Source: Alteromonas_F sp964429915 | Lineage (GTDB): Bacteria; Pseudomonadota; Gammaproteobacteria; Enterobacterales; Alteromonadaceae | Direction of reading: 5' to 3' | Length of the DNA: 64,000 nucleotides | Assembly (NCBI GenBank): GCA_964429915.1 | Contig: CAYSDZ010000012.1 | Coordinates: forward strand, 27,076 to 91,075 | Shown: piece after piece, positions 1 through 8,965 of the stretch | How positions within the stretch are numbered: position 1 is the stretch's first letter | How the letters are laid out: each line of letters starts with the position of its first letter | Notes under the pieces: model-generated | What the model was told of the DNA's origin: nothing | The model's input: only the letters and a program-made list of their open reading frames with translations | Database searches by the model: none | Position numbers and translations under genes: made by a program

Positions 1-2427
1 ATCTAACTTTAATAAGTAGTCAGTTAAAAACTTATAACCTGAGCCATCGCTTTTATGAAACCCAGTCTTATTGTAAAAAGCAAAACTTCCAATCAGCGAT
101 CTCACTCTGTTAGGATTATTGGCATCGAATCTAGGATGTTCCTGTAATAAAGCGAGTTGGCTTAAAATATCATCACGAGTGTGAGTAGCATGTAATGCAA
201 ACCATTTGTCCATCACCAAGCCGTCACGCTGCCATTTTTGCTCAAAATCTTGCATTAAGTGGCCAAACAACACACTTTCACAATTTTGTGCTGCACCTAA
301 AGCCGACAGCGTATCGGTCATATTGTCTGCACGTCTGTACAAACTTTCAATGGTGTTCAAGCTGCGACGGTCATAAGACATCAATTTTACCAATGCGCTT
401 TTTAAGCGCCGTCTTACTACTTGTTTTGAATTATAGCTATACGCTTCAACAGGAATACACTCAAAAGCAGCAAATAATTGGTCGTACAAAGACCGCGCTA
501 TTTCACCATAACAAGTTTGCATAGCTCTAGACAGTTTGTGGACCTCAACCTCTGTACGACTGTAAATGAGATTTTCTAGACTGGGAAAACTTAAAAACTC
601 TGCCGATACTTCTTCGTTTTGAGCAATCTCTTTTACCACTGTAGTTAGTGTGTCTAATACGATGTGACTAAGCTTAGTTTCACCCTTGTAGAATTGCTCC
701 ACTTCTCTGTTCAAGATTTGTTGTATTGCATCCCAACGAGTAAAAGCATTGGCATCGTATTGCGCAATTTCTGATAAAGCCTTACTTGAAATATCCTGTT
801 CAACAATAATAGGACTACTGAAATCACCTAATAAGGTGAGTCTAGGTTTGGAAGCTGCTTCGCTATCAGCAGATGAAGCATAAGCCAAAGTGGCAGACTC
901 CCCTTCCAACAATAAAGTATTGTCGCTAAGCTGTTTTAAATACTTATTATCTGGTTTGATGGACAGAGGAATTCCCCGTTCATCGTAACATTGGAATTTA
1001 AAAAGCAAGGACAAAGGTCTTTTATCAGCCTGATCAGCTGTATTCGGCGTAGTTTGCTTAAGTTCATAGGTGTGCGTCTCAGTGTTTCTCACCACTGTCA
1101 GACGAGGAGTGCCACTTTGGCTATACCAATGCCTAAAATGAGACAAATCTATAGATGTGGCTGATTGAATTGCATCAACAAAATCATCACAGGTCACCGC
1201 TTTACCATCATGCAAATGGAAATAGTGTTTTAAGCCATCCTTGAATGCTTGCGGCCCAACAATGTTCCATAGCATGCGAATAATTTCAGCCCCTTTATCA
1301 TAGACGGTGACTGTGTAAAAATTATTCATCTCTATCACTTCGTCTGGGCGAATAGGATGACTCATTGCGCTAGCATCTTCTGGAAACTGATGCTCTTTAA
1401 TTATCTTTACTTGTGCAATCCGAGTGCTAAGTTCAGAGGTCATGTCCGCACTGAATAGCTGATCGCGAAAAACGGTTAAGCCCTCTTTTAAACTTAACTG
1501 AAACCAATCTCTACATGTAACTCTGTTGCCTGTCCAATTGTGAAAGTACTCATGAGCAACGACCGATTCAATATTAAAATAATCACTGTCTGTGGCTGTT
1601 TGGTCATTTGCTAAGATAAATTTACTATTAAATACATTCAGCCCTTTATTTTCCATCGCCCCCATGTTGAAAAAATCAACCGCAACAATCATGTAAATAT
1701 CTAAATCGTATTCGAGATCAAAAGTCTCTTCGTCCCATTTCATTGCACGCTTTAACGATGCCATTGCAAAATCAGCTTTATCGAGTTGCCCTTTGTCAAC
1801 AAACAAGGCTAATGCGACTTCGCGACCTGACTGTGTTTGATAAGTGTCGCTTAGCACGTCAAAATCACCCGCAACTAAGGCAAACAAATAACAGGGTTTA
1901 GGGAAGGGGTCCTCCCACACAACTGTTCTGGTGCCACTATCAACGGTGTCGGAGAGCTTATTACCATTGGAAAGAAGATATGGGTATGCGTCTGCATCAG
2001 CATGGATAGTAACAGTATACCTTGCCAAAATGTCGGGCCTATCCAAAAAGTACGTAATACGCCGAAACCCTTCCGCTTCGCACTGTGTGCAATACGCCTT
2101 ATCTGCTAAATACAAGCCCTCTAGAGCAGTATTAGCCTTTGGATTGATAGTGTTTTTTACCTGTAACGTAAATTCATCTGGAATTTCGCTAACAATTAAG
2201 CCGCTATCGTTCAAGCTGTAATGCGTATGTGCTTTGCCATCAACCATTAAACCAGCAAATTCCAGCCCTTCTCCGTCTAGCGCTAAGGCTTTATTGTGCT
2301 GTCCGTTTCTTTGAACCCGTAATTCACTCTTTACCTCTGTTCGCTCTGGTGATAGCGATAGCTCAAGCTTAACCGTTGAAATAGTGAAGAGAGGTGGCGT
2401 GTAATCTAATCTTTTTTTTGCTTTCAT
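1..2427 (-). CDS. pepN: Aminopeptidase N (M1 zinc metallopeptidase), C-terminus beyond window
   Basis: Cytosolic aminopeptidase that removes N-terminal residues from peptides in late protein turnover. The reading frame runs unbroken from an ATG at 2427 to the window edge, about 809 codons against about 870 for E. coli PepN, so only the C-terminal tail is missing. Family marks are present: the GAMEN exopeptidase motif (FNMGAMENKGLN) and, near residue 291, the zinc site HEYFHNWTGNR (HExxH), with the downstream glutamate in LKEGLTVF. The N-terminus (MKAKKRLDYTPPLFT) looks like the PepN start. Its ATG overlaps the stop of the upstream antiporter gene by 4 bases, so the two are probably translationally coupled. 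The M1 family is certain and PepN the best subfamily. Confidence 0.96.
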   Translation of the reverse strand, partial: MKAKKRLDYTPPLFTISTVKLELSLSPERTEVKSELRVQRNGQHNKALALDGEGLEFAGLMVDGKAHTHYSLNDSGLIVSEIPDEFTLQVKNTINPKANTALEGLYLADKAYCTQCEAEGFRRITYFLDRPDILARYTVTIHADADAYPYLLSNGNKLSDTVDSGTRTVVWEDPFPKPCYLFALVAGDFDVLSDTYQTQSGREVALALFVDKGQLDKADFAMASLKRAMKWDEETFDLEYDLDIYMIVAVDFFNMGAMENKGLNVFNSKFILANDQTATDSDYFNIESVVAHEYFHNWTGNRVTCRDWFQLSLKEGLTVFRDQLFSADMTSELSTRIAQVKIIKEHQFPEDASAMSHPIRPDEVIEMNNFYTVTVYDKGAEIIRMLWNIVGPQAFKDGLKHYFHLHDGKAVTCDDFVDAIQSATSIDLSHFRHWYSQSGTPRLTVVRNTETHTYELKQTTPNTADQADKRPLSLLFKFQCYDERGIPLSIKPDNKYLKQLSDNTLLLEGESATLAYASSADSEAASKPRLTLLGDFSSPIIVEQDISSKALSEIAQYDANAFTRWDAIQQILNREVEQFYKGETKLSHIVLDTLTTVVKEIAQNEEVSAEFLSFPSLENLIYSRTEVEVHKLSRAMQTCYGEIARSLYDQLFAAFECIPVEAYSYNSKQVVRRRLKSALVKLMSYDRRSLNTIESLYRRADNMTDTLSALGAAQNCESVLFGHLMQDFEQKWQRDGLVMDKWFALHATHTRDDILSQLALLQEHPRFDANNPNRVRSLIGSFAFYNKTGFHKSDGSGYKFLTDYLLKLD

Positions 2428-3869
2428 ATCACTTTTACACTAGGTGGAGTAATTCGAAGAATTTTGATCCCAATATATGCATAGACTATGGCTAAGATAG
2501 GATTAATGAGATTGAAAAACGCGTAGAAAATATAAGCAAATGGATGCACTCCCAATACGCCGTGCATATAAGCGCCACAAGTATTCCATGGAATGAGCGG
2601 AGAGGTTAAGGTACCGCCATCTTCTAAGCTTCTTGATAAATTAAGTTGGTCCAAACCGCGTTTTTCAAATTCTTCTTTATACATTCGACCGGGCATCACG
2701 ATTGACATATATTGATCTGCAGTCACTAAATTTGTACCAATACAAGTAGCAATGGTCCGACTAACCATTGCACCGGCAGAATCAGCACCGATCAAAATAG
2801 CGCCCACTACTCGCTTCAAAACGCCCGTTCCTTCAAGCACAGCCCCGAAAGCCATTGCACAAATAATCAACCAAATAGTGTTCAGCATAGACGACATTCC
2901 ACCGCGACTCAGCAAGCTATTTAAATTGTCATCAGGGGTAGAAAAACTGACGCCGTCAAACAACGCAGTCCAAATAACAATAAGCGCACTTAACGCATCA
3001 TTTTGTTCGCGGCCACTCAAAGAAAACACCACATCTAGCTGGAACAATGCAGCCCAAATTGCACCTAAAATTGCGCCAATAAACACGGCTGGGAAAGCAG
3101 GCATCTTTCTTACTGCAAGTACTAATAAAGCCACTAAGGGGACTAACAAATGAACCCCTAAGTTAAACGACTCACCCAATAGCGTCTGCATCTGTTTTAT
3201 CCTAACAGCCGTTTGCGTAACGTCTTCTTGCAAGCCTAATATAAGAAAAATAATCAAGGTGAGTAAAAAACTGGGAATGGTCGTCCACAGCATATATTTA
3301 ATGTGTTCAAACAGATCAGTGCCCGCCACCGCAGGAGCGAGATTGGTAGTTTCAGAAAGCGGCGATATTTTATCGCCAAAATACGAACCTGAAATAATAG
3401 CGCCAGCCGTAATTGCAACCGACATATCCATGCCTGAAGCTACTCCCATTAGCGCAACGCCAACAGTAGCCGCCGTGGTCCATGAACTTCCTATGCTCAT
3501 TGCAACAACGGCACAAATTGCACACGCCGCGGCATAAAAAAAGCTTGGATTGAGTAACGCGAGACCATAATAAATTAAGGTTGGAACCGTACCGGCTAAC
3601 ATCCATGTACCTATTAACGAGCCAACGGCTAGCAATATTAGACAGGCACTTAAGGACATAGAAATCCCTTTTACAATATTTTTCTCTATAGAGGCCCATG
3701 TATATCCATTTTTTAGCCCTACAATCGAGGCAATCCCTACCCCAATCAGCAATGCAATTTGATTGGGCCCATACGAAGAATCGTTCCCAAATAAATAAAC
3801 AGCACCACTCATCATGGCAACAAGCGCAAGCACAGGAATAAGTGCATCGACTAAAGATGGCGTTTTCAT
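2424..3869 (-). CDS. nhaC: NhaC-family Na+/H+ antiporter
   Basis: Integral membrane protein of 481 residues with many hydrophobic segments and the NhaC-type pattern of polar breaks, for example GSSWTTAATVGVALMG and GDKISPLSETTNLAP, the latter typical of the ion-binding region. It probably exchanges cytoplasmic Na+ for protons, or a substrate such as malate for Na+, across the inner membrane; the family includes both types and sequence alone does not separate them. It lies 12 bases after the NSS symporter and overlaps pepN by 4 bases. A neighbouring Na+ symporter and a Na+ extruder fit a marine sodium economy. Confidence 0.85.
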   Translation of the reverse strand: MKTPSLVDALIPVLALVAMMSGAVYLFGNDSSYGPNQIALLIGVGIASIVGLKNGYTWASIEKNIVKGISMSLSACLILLAVGSLIGTWMLAGTVPTLIYYGLALLNPSFFYAAACAICAVVAMSIGSSWTTAATVGVALMGVASGMDMSVAITAGAIISGSYFGDKISPLSETTNLAPAVAGTDLFEHIKYMLWTTIPSFLLTLIIFLILGLQEDVTQTAVRIKQMQTLLGESFNLGVHLLVPLVALLVLAVRKMPAFPAVFIGAILGAIWAALFQLDVVFSLSGREQNDALSALIVIWTALFDGVSFSTPDDNLNSLLSRGGMSSMLNTIWLIICAMAFGAVLEGTGVLKRVVGAILIGADSAGAMVSRTIATCIGTNLVTADQYMSIVMPGRMYKEEFEKRGLDQLNLSRSLEDGGTLTSPLIPWNTCGAYMHGVLGVHPFAYIFYAFFNLINPILAIVYAYIGIKILRITPPSVKVI

Positions 3870-3881
3870 TATAAAACCCTT

Positions 3882-5216
3882 TTAAAATAGTGAGCGTGCG
3901 AACATTAACGCAATCATCAGAGGACAAAAATATTTTATATAAGCAGGCCAAATTTTCCAAAAGAAAGAACACTCAACTTGAGTATTTCCTTTTTTTAATT
4001 CAGTTAATATATCGTTTCTATGCCATAACCACCCAGCAAATAAACAAATACATAATCCTAAAAGGGGCTGACTGTATTCAGTGGTAAGCTTGATAATCAA
4101 ACCAAACAGCGCCGAGAAATTGAAAACAATAACAGCACTTACAGAGAAGATGATAGCGGAGACTAACCAGACCGCTTTTTTTCTATTGAAGCCTTTATTT
4201 TCAACCAAAAAAGCGACTGGCACTTCTAACATTGAAATAGACGAGGTTAATGCAGCAATCGCCATCAAAGCGAAAAAGACCAAAGCGAGCAGTTGTCCTA
4301 CTCCCCCCATCCTAGAAAACAAATCGGGCAGTACAGTGAATATCAGTTTATCTTCACCAATCAATGCACCTGACTCTGAGAATATTTCAACGCCATTTGC
4401 TAGCGCCACATACATCGCAGGGATAATCAGCATTCCCGCCAACACTGCAATACCTATATCTACCAAAGCTACCGAAGCACCAATACTGGGGAGGTTTTCA
4501 GATTGACTCATGTAAGAGCCGTATATGAGCATAGTGCCTACCCCTAGACTCATCGAGAAAAAAGCTTGCCCCATTGCGCTAATTAACAAATCGGGACTTA
4601 ATACCGCGCTGAAATCAGGCACTAAATAGGCTTTCCAACCATCAACAGCCCCTGGTAAGGTGCTGACATAAATAATAAGCCCTACAATGAGTAAAATTAG
4701 AGTCGGCATTAATCTAACCGACCATTTTTCTATGCCTGCTTTTACCCCACCTGTGACAATGAATGCAGTCAACGCCATAAAAACAGCGCAAAACGTTAAA
4801 TTTCGTACACTGCTAAAACCGATTAGCCATTCACTTGCATCAGTTTTACCCACTAAATTAAATGCAGAATCAGTAAAGTAGGCAAGCATCCAGCCACCAA
4901 CAATAGCGTAAAATGAAAGAATTAATGCAACGGTGACAATACCGCAAATGCCGAACCATCGCGGCCATTGTTTGTGTGTAATATGCTCAAGTGCATTGAC
5001 CATATTTGATCGAGATGCTCTGCCTATGATGAGTTCAGCCATCAAAACTGGGTAGGCAAGAAGAAACGCCAATACTAAATAAACGAGAACAAACGCAGCG
5101 CCACCATTGTCAGCAACTTGAGTTGGGAAACCCCAAATATTTCCGAGCCCAACAGCCGATCCAGCAGCGGCTAAAACAAACCCAATTTTAGAAGAAAACT
5201 CCCCTCTCGCTGACAT
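3882..5216 (-). CDS. Sodium:neurotransmitter symporter family (SNF/NSS) transporter
   Basis: LeuT-fold amino-acid or amine symporter of 444 residues, close to the usual bacterial NSS length of about 445. The first membrane helix carries the family signature GSAVGLGNIWGFP followed by NGGAAFVLVYLV, the unwound TM1 region that binds Na+ and substrate. About eleven hydrophobic segments follow. The likely substrate is an amino acid taken up with Na+; specificity cannot be read from the sequence. It starts at an ATG preceded by AAAGGA, and the antiporter gene follows 12 bases after the stop, so they are probably one operon. Confidence 0.88.
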   Translation of the reverse strand: MSARGEFSSKIGFVLAAAGSAVGLGNIWGFPTQVADNGGAAFVLVYLVLAFLLAYPVLMAELIIGRASRSNMVNALEHITHKQWPRWFGICGIVTVALILSFYAIVGGWMLAYFTDSAFNLVGKTDASEWLIGFSSVRNLTFCAVFMALTAFIVTGGVKAGIEKWSVRLMPTLILLIVGLIIYVSTLPGAVDGWKAYLVPDFSAVLSPDLLISAMGQAFFSMSLGVGTMLIYGSYMSQSENLPSIGASVALVDIGIAVLAGMLIIPAMYVALANGVEIFSESGALIGEDKLIFTVLPDLFSRMGGVGQLLALVFFALMAIAALTSSISMLEVPVAFLVENKGFNRKKAVWLVSAIIFSVSAVIVFNFSALFGLIIKLTTEYSQPLLGLCICLFAGWLWHRNDILTELKKGNTQVECSFFWKIWPAYIKYFCPLMIALMFARSLF

Positions 5217-5257
5217 CTTTGCAGTCCTTTTTTATTATTTTTATATATCATGTTTAT

Positions 5258-5279
5258 TTGCACCGACGAGTCGGTGCAA
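5258..5279. repeat. Perfect hairpin between prc and the NSS gene
   Basis: A 9-bp perfect stem (TTGCACCGA / TCGGTGCAA) with a 4-base CGAG loop lies just after the prc stop and before the NSS start. No T-run follows the stem on either strand, so it is not a canonical intrinsic terminator. It could protect the prc mRNA 3' end or be an operator for the transporter operon. Confidence 0.55.
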
Positions 5280-5284
5280 TACGT

Positions 5285-7324
5285 TTACGACCCTCTTGTA
5301 AACGCAAATTTACCTGTTTCTACTAAATCGAAAGTAATGTTTGCGGCTTCACTTAAGAACGGATCAAGATCGTTCAGTTCGTCAGGTAGATCGTCCAAGT
5401 TTTCTACTGTTTCTTTACCCATACGAACCAAACGCTCATTAGCACGCTGTAAGGCTAGCTTTTCATTTTCATCGCGTTCAGCTTCACGCTCTGTTTTTAC
5501 CAAAGAAATGAATTTTTTATCTTTTTCTTGGTTATAGCGTTCAATATCTTCAAAAATATAGGCAAACTCAGGATCCTTTAACGTTCTTGCATTGTGCTTT
5601 GCAGTTAAAACGTCTAAAGCAGCAGAAGAATCTTGGAACGTAGCGTAGTTTGCCCTTGCTATTTTATCCCATGGCAGCGCGTTGTCTTCTTGGCTTTCTC
5701 CCCACTCTTGAGGGTCAATAGGTGAAGGTAATTTAATGTCCGGCACCACGCCCTTATGTTGCGTACTACCGCCGTTAATTCTATAAAACTTAGCAATGGT
5801 AAACTGAACACTGCCTAATGGGTTTTCATACAAATCGTAAATTCGTCCCAAGCTTCTATGTTGCTGAACAGTACCTTTACCGAAGGTTTGCTCACCCACG
5901 ATTAATGCTCTGTCGTAGTCTTGCAAGGCTGCTGCAAAAATCTCTGAAGCTGAAGCACTGTATCTGTCTACTAAAACCGTAAGTGGGCCGTCGTATTCAA
6001 CCACCCCATCAGTATCTCGGTTAACACTCACACGGCTTGTATAACGTACCTGAACCACTGGCCCTTTGTCGATAAATAAACCAGTCAGTAATGTTGCTTC
6101 AACTAAAGAGCCACCTCCATTACCTCGCAAATCGACAATAATGCCTTTTACGCCTTCTTCCTTTAATGAAACTAGCTCTTTCTTTACGTCTTGATGTAAG
6201 TTGTTATAAAAACTGGGAATTGTAATGACACCCAATTTTTCACCCGCGTTTTCCCCAGTGTCAGGAACGAACACCTCAGATTTAGCAGCCCTGTCTTCTA
6301 ACTTTATTTTATCTCTTTGCATGCTAACGATAGCAATGCTTTTAGCAGAAGCCGATCCTTTTTGAACTTGCAGCCTTACTGTGCTTCCTTTAGGGCCTTT
6401 AATTAACTCGACAACTTCATCGAGTCGCCATCCAACCACGTCAACAAACTCTTCTTTGTCTTGAGCCACACCAATGATTTTATCTTCGGGCTTTAATTTT
6501 TCAGATAAATCAGCTGGGCCGCCGGGTACGATACTGCGAATAACAGTGTAATCGTCTTCTATTTGTAACACCGCACCAATGCCTTCGAACTCTAAATTCA
6601 TTTCCATTTGGAAACGCTCTGCATTACGCGGAGACAAATAGCTTGTGTGCGCTTCAATACTACGCGCAAATGAATTCATAACAGTTTGAAAAACATCTTC
6701 ACTTTTAGTCTGCTTGATGCGTTTTATGGTGCGTTCGTAGCGTTTAGTGAGTAAATCTTTGTACTCTTCTGGTGTTTTGTCAGCAATAGCCAAGTTAAGC
6801 GCATCATATTTGATGCGTTGTCGCCACAGTTCGTCGCGCTCAGCATTATTTGAGGGCCATGATGCCTCTTCTCTATCATAATAAAACTTGTCATCTGACT
6901 TGGAAAAGTCAAAGCCATCTTCAAGAAGCGCTAAAGCATATTCGTATCGCTCAATTCGCCGCTGCTGACTTAAATTGAACATATCGTAGGCAACTGATAA
7001 GTTGCCATTTGCCAGAGCATCGTCAAACTTGTCTTTACTTTTTTCAAAATCATTGATTTCGCTCTGCAAAAAAACATTCTTATTGCTGTCTAAGGCTTTA
7101 ATATATTTATCAAAGACCTTGCCAGAGAGCGCATCGTTTAATGCAATTTCTTTGTAGTGTGAGCGAGTAAATAATGCCGAAACGCGTTTGGCTGCCGCTG
7201 CATGTTGGATTTCTTGCTTTAAAATCGGAATAGAATCGGATTCTTCAGTGGTTGGGCTTGCAACTACTGCCGAACTAGCTGCAAATAAAACAAGTGATAT
7301 TGTGTTGCGAAGAAAACGATTCAT
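5285..7324 (-). CDS. prc: Tail-specific carboxy-terminal processing protease Prc (Tsp)
   Basis: Periplasmic serine protease of the S41 family, 679 residues (E. coli Prc 682). It degrades or trims proteins by their C-termini and is known in other species to act on cell-wall enzymes. A signal peptide is visible at residues 1-22 (hydrophobic run ending AVVAS). A PDZ domain lies around residues 240-330 (IVPGGPADLSEKLKPEDKI). The catalytic region has VDRYSASASEIFAAALQ (serine) and QTFGKGTVQQ (lysine), preceded by DLRGNGGGSLVEA. It follows proQ after 3 bases, the same proQ-prc pairing as in enterics, so it is very likely co-transcribed. Confidence 0.95.
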   Translation of the reverse strand: MNRFLRNTISLVLFAASSAVVASPTTEESDSIPILKQEIQHAAAAKRVSALFTRSHYKEIALNDALSGKVFDKYIKALDSNKNVFLQSEINDFEKSKDKFDDALANGNLSVAYDMFNLSQQRRIERYEYALALLEDGFDFSKSDDKFYYDREEASWPSNNAERDELWRQRIKYDALNLAIADKTPEEYKDLLTKRYERTIKRIKQTKSEDVFQTVMNSFARSIEAHTSYLSPRNAERFQMEMNLEFEGIGAVLQIEDDYTVIRSIVPGGPADLSEKLKPEDKIIGVAQDKEEFVDVVGWRLDEVVELIKGPKGSTVRLQVQKGSASAKSIAIVSMQRDKIKLEDRAAKSEVFVPDTGENAGEKLGVITIPSFYNNLHQDVKKELVSLKEEGVKGIIVDLRGNGGGSLVEATLLTGLFIDKGPVVQVRYTSRVSVNRDTDGVVEYDGPLTVLVDRYSASASEIFAAALQDYDRALIVGEQTFGKGTVQQHRSLGRIYDLYENPLGSVQFTIAKFYRINGGSTQHKGVVPDIKLPSPIDPQEWGESQEDNALPWDKIARANYATFQDSSAALDVLTAKHNARTLKDPEFAYIFEDIERYNQEKDKKFISLVKTEREAERDENEKLALQRANERLVRMGKETVENLDDLPDELNDLDPFLSEAANITFDLVETGKFAFTRGS

Positions 7325-7327
7325 ATT

Positions 7328-7963
7328 TTACCTTTTAGTCGGTGCTAACCTAAGTTTTTGAGCGTCTACTTTGACAACCATTCCGCTGTCTAGCTGAACG
7401 TGCACACCGTCTTTTGCTATTTCTGTAATGACTGCATTCAGGGGTGATTTACCCAATTTTACAGTGACTTTGGTACCTACTTTCGTGTCGTCTGACTCAA
7501 GTTTTGCTGGTACCGGTTTTTTAGTGCGCTTTTCAGTACTATTAGTTCCCTTCTTGGGAAAACTTGTACGCTTTTTACGAGCACTAGGGTCTGCATTCTT
7601 ACTGCGTTCCTCCTGCTCCTTTCTCTTAAGAGCGACTTTTTCTTTACTTTCTTTCAATTGTTGAGCTGCGTGCTCTGCGTGATCCTTTTCGATTTTATCG
7701 CAACTATTACCATTGAGATCAACGCGTTCAGCACCTTCTTTTAAACAATATAAATAGCGCCAACTGTTAGTGTAGTGCCGTAAACAAGATCGCAACAGTG
7801 TTTTGCTCAACCTAGGCTCGTCTTCTATTTCTGCAACGATATCTTGGAAAATACCAATTTTTAATGGTCTCGCTTCACCGCTTACTGAAAAACAATTGGG
7901 AAATCGCTCGGCAAGAAACGCTATGCATTCTTTGCTAGAAGAAAATTTTTCTGGTGATTCCAT
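7328..7963 (-). CDS. proQ: RNA chaperone ProQ (FinO domain)
   Basis: Post-transcriptional regulator that binds structured small RNAs and mRNA 3' ends. At 211 residues it is slightly shorter than E. coli ProQ (232). The FinO-like domain fills residues 1-120 and includes FPNCFSVSGEARPLKIGI and LRSCLRHYTNSWRYLYCL. A basic Lys/Arg-rich linker follows (about 105-150), then a KOW-like C-terminal domain ending VDAQKLRLAPTKR. The start codon directly follows the stop of the small upstream gene and the stop lies 3 bases before prc, so the msrC-unknown-proQ-prc string reads as one operon. Confidence 0.95.
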   Translation of the reverse strand: MESPEKFSSSKECIAFLAERFPNCFSVSGEARPLKIGIFQDIVAEIEDEPRLSKTLLRSCLRHYTNSWRYLYCLKEGAERVDLNGNSCDKIEKDHAEHAAQQLKESKEKVALKRKEQEERSKNADPSARKKRTSFPKKGTNSTEKRTKKPVPAKLESDDTKVGTKVTVKLGKSPLNAVITEIAKDGVHVQLDSGMVVKVDAQKLRLAPTKR

Positions 7964-8272
7964 TTAGTCCTGCGTGTGTTCGGGGGTTATTTCGCTCATG
8001 TCTGAATCATCCCAAGTTGCTAGCTGCTGGTCAACCCAATCAAGCAAATCATCTTCATCTATTTCGCTTAATGAGCGATCTTTGTACCAATATTCCCATA
8101 TCTGTTGGCAAAGTTGCTCAAATCTAATTGCATTGTCATCATTTACACAATGATCAGCAACCTGATGCAACATAATGTTAAGTTGCTCTGAAGCATGTTC
8201 TGGGTCGTCGTGCCAATCATCTAAATCACTCGGTGTTGACAGTACAGTATGCACATCGATAAGAAGATTCAT
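7964..8272 (-). CDS. Small acidic protein of unknown function
   Basis: 102 residues, strongly acidic with many Asp, Glu and Trp, no signal peptide and no membrane segment. I do not recognise the family. It overlaps the msrC stop by 4 bases (ATGA) and its own stop abuts the proQ start, so it is a real, translationally coupled operon member. Notable stretches are LSTPSDLDDWHDDPEHASEQ and EDDLLDWVDQQLATWDD. Its position between a methionine sulfoxide reductase and ProQ does not identify a job. A soluble helical protein is the most one can say. Confidence 0.75.
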   Translation of the reverse strand: MNLLIDVHTVLSTPSDLDDWHDDPEHASEQLNIMLHQVADHCVNDDNAIRFEQLCQQIWEYWYKDRSLSEIDEDDLLDWVDQQLATWDDSDMSEITPEHTQD

Positions 8273-8736
8273 TCGATTGACGCCAGTAACAGCGAAGCTA
8301 ATGCCTTCAATGAGACCTCGTCGTTTTCACTGAAACGATCGTAGATGGGACTATCAATATCTAATACACCAATTAGTTTATCATGTTTGATTAAAGGAAT
8401 AACAATTTCAGAATTTGACGCAGCATCGCAGGCAATATGCCCATCAAATTCATGTACATTAGCGATTCGTTGAGTTTCGCGCGTTTGCGCTGCTACGCCG
8501 CATACCCCTTTACCTATTGGTATGCGTACACAGGCTGGGTTACCTTGAAATGGCCCCAGAACTAATTGATTTTCTTTAAACAGATAAAAGCCAGCCCAAT
8601 TAATGTTTTTTAAACGGGTAAATAACAACGCACTCAGGTTTGCCATATTGGCAATCTTATCTTTCTCGCTCTCAAGGAGAGCCTTTGCCTGAGCCAACAA
8701 TAGCTCATAATTTGTTTGTTCCATTGCATGTTCCAT
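8269..8736 (-). CDS. msrC: Free methionine-(R)-sulfoxide reductase (GAF domain)
   Basis: Reduces free methionine-R-sulfoxide as part of oxidative-stress repair in the cytosol. The 155-residue protein is a single GAF domain closely resembling E. coli YebR/MsrC: NWAGFYLFKENQLVLGPFQG, then CVRIPIGKGVCGVAAQTRE and HIACDAASNSEIVIPL, which carry the family's conserved cysteines. An internal ATG at 8724 (MEQTNYELL) matches the E. coli N-terminus better than the first ATG at 8736, and neither has a strong ribosome site. It heads the msrC-unknown-proQ-prc operon; msrC also sits near proQ in enterics. Confidence 0.9.
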   Translation of the reverse strand: MEHAMEQTNYELLLAQAKALLESEKDKIANMANLSALLFTRLKNINWAGFYLFKENQLVLGPFQGNPACVRIPIGKGVCGVAAQTRETQRIANVHEFDGHIACDAASNSEIVIPLIKHDKLIGVLDIDSPIYDRFSENDEVSLKALASLLLASIE

Positions 8737-8814
8737 TTTATCTTACGGTCTCGAGGAAAAAATCCAAAAATTTTGTTTATTAATTCATCATGTTTGCGCT
8801 ATGATAATCTCGAA

Positions 8815-8955
8815 GATTTGATATTAACTCTTATTTCTCCAATATACTTTTGTAATTTTTATACTCTTGTAATTTTGTGAAATGTAAAAGTTAGCGCACG
8901 GCTCAGAAATGAGCCATTCCCCTAGGCCCAGAACTCACGTTCTGGGCATTTTTTA
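8815..8955 (+). ncRNA. Candidate small RNA between msrC and tesB
   Basis: Both flanking genes run on the minus strand, yet this gap holds a clear plus-strand intrinsic terminator (8926-8955) with no plus-strand coding gene before it. Upstream of the terminator is a second hairpin (8900-8915) with a 6-bp stem GGCTCA/TGAGCC and a GAAA loop. An AT-rich single-stranded stretch precedes that. A possible -10 element (TATGAT or GATAAT, 8800-8808) lies upstream but its -35 match is poor. The 5' end is a guess. I do not recognise a known sRNA family. Confidence 0.35.
8926..8955 (+). terminator. Intrinsic terminator, plus strand, with no upstream coding gene
   Basis: A 9-bp perfect stem GCCCAGAAC/GTTCTGGGC with a TCAC loop is followed on the plus strand by ATTTTTTAT. 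On the minus strand no T-run follows the stem, so it does not look like the tesB terminator. Confidence 0.75.
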
Positions 8956-8965
8956 TGGCTGTCTG

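Noticed and set aside
3370..3972. A 200-codon minus-strand frame overlapping the antiporter and NSS genes
   Set aside because: It is in another frame, rich in Cys and Trp, and crosses two well supported genes.
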